This document shows, piece by piece, positions 42,124-43,884 of a DNA stretch of 43,884 bases. The first letter of the stretch is position 1. Each line of letters opens with the position of its first letter. The position numbers and the translations under genes were made by a program. This stretch comes from a virus: IMG/VR virus record IMGVR_UViG_3300033153_003362, positions 1 through 43,884 of that record, one strand, 5' to 3'. A model generated the notes under the pieces. The model was given only the letters and a program-made list of their open reading frames with translations. It did not search any database and was not told the DNA's origin.

Positions 42124-43821
42124 ATGCTAAAGCCAAGACAATATCAAAAAGAAGGAATCGAGTTCCTGTCAAACAAGAGGTATGCCCTGTTAGCTGATGA
42201 CCCGGGAATCGGGAAGTCTATGCAGGCCATTCTTGCCTGTGGTGAGATCAAGGCAAAGAAAATCCTTGTCATCTGCCCTGCCCAAGTTAAATACAACTGG
42301 AAAAAGGAATTTGATAAATGGACGCCAAAGAAATACTCTATTGGCATCATTGATAAATCGACTCAGCCTGTGCCAAAGACTCAGGTAGTTATTGTTAACT
42401 ACGATTTGGTCATCAGAAAGGCGCTTCACGATAAATTGTCGGCTATGGTGTTCGATGTCATCATCAATGATGAGAGCCACCGGCTTAAAAACCCACAAGC
42501 CAACAGGACAAAGAAGGTTTTGGGCAAGTTTGGTTTGATAAGAAGGTGCAGAAGGATGTGGTTCTTGACCGGAACACCAGTTACAAACCGCCCTATCGAC
42601 CTTTACCCTCTCGTTGCCCGGTGTATGAATGGAGAATTTAAGCCTTATGACAAGTATCTTACCTTCGCGTATCGCTACTGTGGGGCTTATCAGGGGCGAT
42701 TTGGCTTGGTCACAACAGGCGCGACCCACCTGAAAGAGTTAGGGGAGAAAATAGGTGACTTCTTATTGCGCCGTACAAAGGGCGAGGTGTTGAAGGAATT
42801 GCCCAAGCGCATCATCACCCATATTGAGTTTGATTGCACCCCTGCTGTGAGAAGGCTGATTGAATTAGAGGAAGAAGAAACGGTATCATTGGCTGGTGAT
42901 CGAGACCCCGAGCACTTTAAGATGGGTGAAATCTCAAGAATCAGGCGGGCAGTCGCAAAACATAAGCTGAAAGACGCGGCTGGTTTTATCGAGGATAGAC
43001 TTGAAGAAGATAAGGTCGTGGTGTTCTTCTATCACAAAGAGGTGCGCCGATACCTTCAAGACAAGTTTAAGAAGTACGACCCATTGGTAATCGATGGCTC
43101 GGTCCCAGCCAAAAAGAGAACAGAGATCGTTGAAAAGTTTATGACTGACCCTAAGCATCGGGTATTCTTAGGGCAAATGGAAGCAGCCGGTGAGGGAATC
43201 GACGGACTACAACACGCATCTTCAACTTGCATATTCGTTGAACCCTCTTGGTTGCCTAAAGACATGGATCAATGTATCAGTCGTCTTGAACGTATGGGGC
43301 AAACAAAGCCGGTTAACGCGTATATTCTGACGATTCGCGACACCATTGAATCAAAGATGATGAAGCTGTTGGAATGGAAATTGCAGAACATAAACATAAT
43401 ACTAAACGATAACAAAACACTAAAAACCACAAAACAGGAGACAGAAATGCCAAAGAAAAAGTATTTAGAGGAAAAAGTTGATGAGTTAATCGAGAAGGTC
43501 GAAGCTTTAATAGCCATCTGCGAAGAACAGATCGCTCATCCGGTGCAAACCATTGACCCCGCTGCAATCGGTGGCGATCGTACTACGGAAGCGCCTGAGC
43601 CCGAAGCTGACCCTGAGCCAGAGGAAACGGAAGCCGGCATATCTATCGGTGACGTTAGGAAATTAGCGGCAGCTATCACCAAAGCCGACGGTGTGAATGG
43701 CAAGAATGCTTGTGTCAAGATCATCGAGGGTGTTGGTGGTGCAGGAAAGAAACTCGCTGACTTAACACCAGCCGAGCTTCAAGCCGTTGCAGAACAGTTT
43801 GAGGAGGTGCTCAGTGCCTAA
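42124..43821 (+). CDS. SNF2-type (SF2) helicase with fused C-terminal domain
   Basis: 565 residues. The N-terminal helicase lobe has Walker A DDPGIGKS (25-32), Ia-like ILVICPAQV, the DESH box (116-119) and WFLTGTP. The second lobe has FLGQMEAAGEGIDGLQHA and QCISRLERMGQ, the arginine-finger segment. This is a helicase/translocase found beside VapE and DUF2800 in many phages. After about residue 430 comes an A-rich linker (NDNKTLKTTKQETE) and then a separate 125-residue part starting at an in-frame ATG (43447) with its own SD. The gene ends overlapping the DUF2800 start. Confidence 0.93.
   Translation: MLKPRQYQKEGIEFLSNKRYALLADDPGIGKSMQAILACGEIKAKKILVICPAQVKYNWKKEFDKWTPKKYSIGIIDKSTQPVPKTQVVIVNYDLVIRKALHDKLSAMVFDVIINDESHRLKNPQANRTKKVLGKFGLIRRCRRMWFLTGTPVTNRPIDLYPLVARCMNGEFKPYDKYLTFAYRYCGAYQGRFGLVTTGATHLKELGEKIGDFLLRRTKGEVLKELPKRIITHIEFDCTPAVRRLIELEEEETVSLAGDRDPEHFKMGEISRIRRAVAKHKLKDAAGFIEDRLEEDKVVVFFYHKEVRRYLQDKFKKYDPLVIDGSVPAKKRTEIVEKFMTDPKHRVFLGQMEAAGEGIDGLQHASSTCIFVEPSWLPKDMDQCISRLERMGQTKPVNAYILTIRDTIESKMMKLLEWKLQNINIILNDNKTLKTTKQETEMPKKKYLEEKVDELIEKVEALIAICEEQIAHPVQTIDPAAIGGDRTTEAPEPEADPEPEETEAGISIGDVRKLAAAITKADGVNGKNACVKIIEGVGGAGKKLADLTPAELQAVAEQFEEVLSA
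43447..43821 (+). other. Possible internal start giving a 124-residue C-terminal product
   Basis: Inside the SNF2 gene, same frame. The sequence CACAAAACAGGAGACAGAAATG looks like the gap before other genes here (compare the AGGAGAACAGGAAA leader at 1602): A-rich with a CAGGAG site 6 bases before the ATG. The encoded part has a coiled coil (EEKVDELIEKVEALIAICEE), an acidic Pro/Glu linker and a helical end (ISIGDVRKLAAAITKADGVN... LADLTPAELQAVAEQF) of a type often found at the C-terminus of phage DNA proteins. Likely a once-separate gene joined in frame, perhaps still translated alone. Confidence 0.5.
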
Positions 43822-43884
43822 AGCACCCTTGGAACACTCAATCCTCGGTGCTTCAAGCTGTGAGCGGTGGTGGAATTGCCCCGG
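43771..43884. repeat. Terminal redundancy, right copy
   Basis: Exact copy of bases 1-114. It holds the end of the SNF2 gene (stop at 43819-43821) and the first 71 bases of a second copy of the DUF2800 start (GTG at 43814). The sequence is redundant with the left end. Confidence 0.95.

Noticed and set aside
1-43884. tRNA genes, CRISPR arrays, insertion sequences
   Set aside because: No cloverleaf-like T-loop sequences, no spaced repeats of array type and no transposase were found by reading.
1-43884. Lysogeny module
   Set aside because: No integrase, CI/Cro pair or attachment site; the double-HTH protein alone is insufficient evidence.

Overview
The window is a complete tailed-phage genome assembled as a circle. 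Its first 114 bases recur exactly as its last 114, leaving about 43,770 unique bases, and genes run uninterrupted across the join. The structural genes follow phage T7 order (portal, scaffold, capsid, tail tubular A and B, internal virion proteins, T7-gp17-type tail fibre), so it is a short-tailed (podovirus-like) phage. Internal virion proteins and small lipoproteins resembling outer-membrane spanins point to a Gram-negative host; the host itself cannot be named. I see no integrase, repressor/excisionase lysogeny module, tRNA gene, CRISPR array or phage-encoded RNA polymerase, so it looks lytic and dependent on host polymerase.

Layout: two transcription units diverge from a 791-bp control region (34102-34892) and converge on a bidirectional terminator (5706-5733). 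The minus-strand arm (34101 down to 5759) carries packaging genes (small and large terminase), portal, scaffold and capsid. A strong terminator after the head genes (26424-26461) resembles the position of T7's terminator after gene 10. Then come tail tubular A and B, a GNAT-like gp13 homologue, three internal virion proteins, a 1432-residue tail fibre with four lectin-like domains, a cluster of coiled-coil and beta-rich accessory proteins, and a membrane/lipoprotein lysis-like cassette without a recognisable endolysin.

The plus-strand arm (34893 to the right end, then from the left end to 5700) starts with a Cys-rich acidic protein translationally coupled to an M20-type zinc peptidase, in a compositionally distinct island. 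Small unknown genes and zinc-ribbon proteins follow. A double-HTH gene behind a strong promoter with an operator-like palindrome leads into the replication set: primase-polymerase/VapE helicase, SNF2-type helicase, DUF2800 nuclease, DUF4406 protein, Enc34-type ssDNA-binding protein, family A DNA polymerase, VRR-NUC-like nuclease and HNH protein. The genome therefore combines a T7-like particle with an Enc34-type replication module.

The control region holds AT-rich DNA, four copies of a 9-bp iteron-like word, a pair of 23-bp direct repeats spaced four helical turns apart, two host-type promoters reading right, one probable promoter reading left, and a lone T7-promoter-like core. It is the best candidate for an origin and early control site. 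Coding starts were moved to internal ATG/GTG codons where Shine-Dalgarno (SD) sequences and overlaps supported it. Several genes under 60 codons were added.
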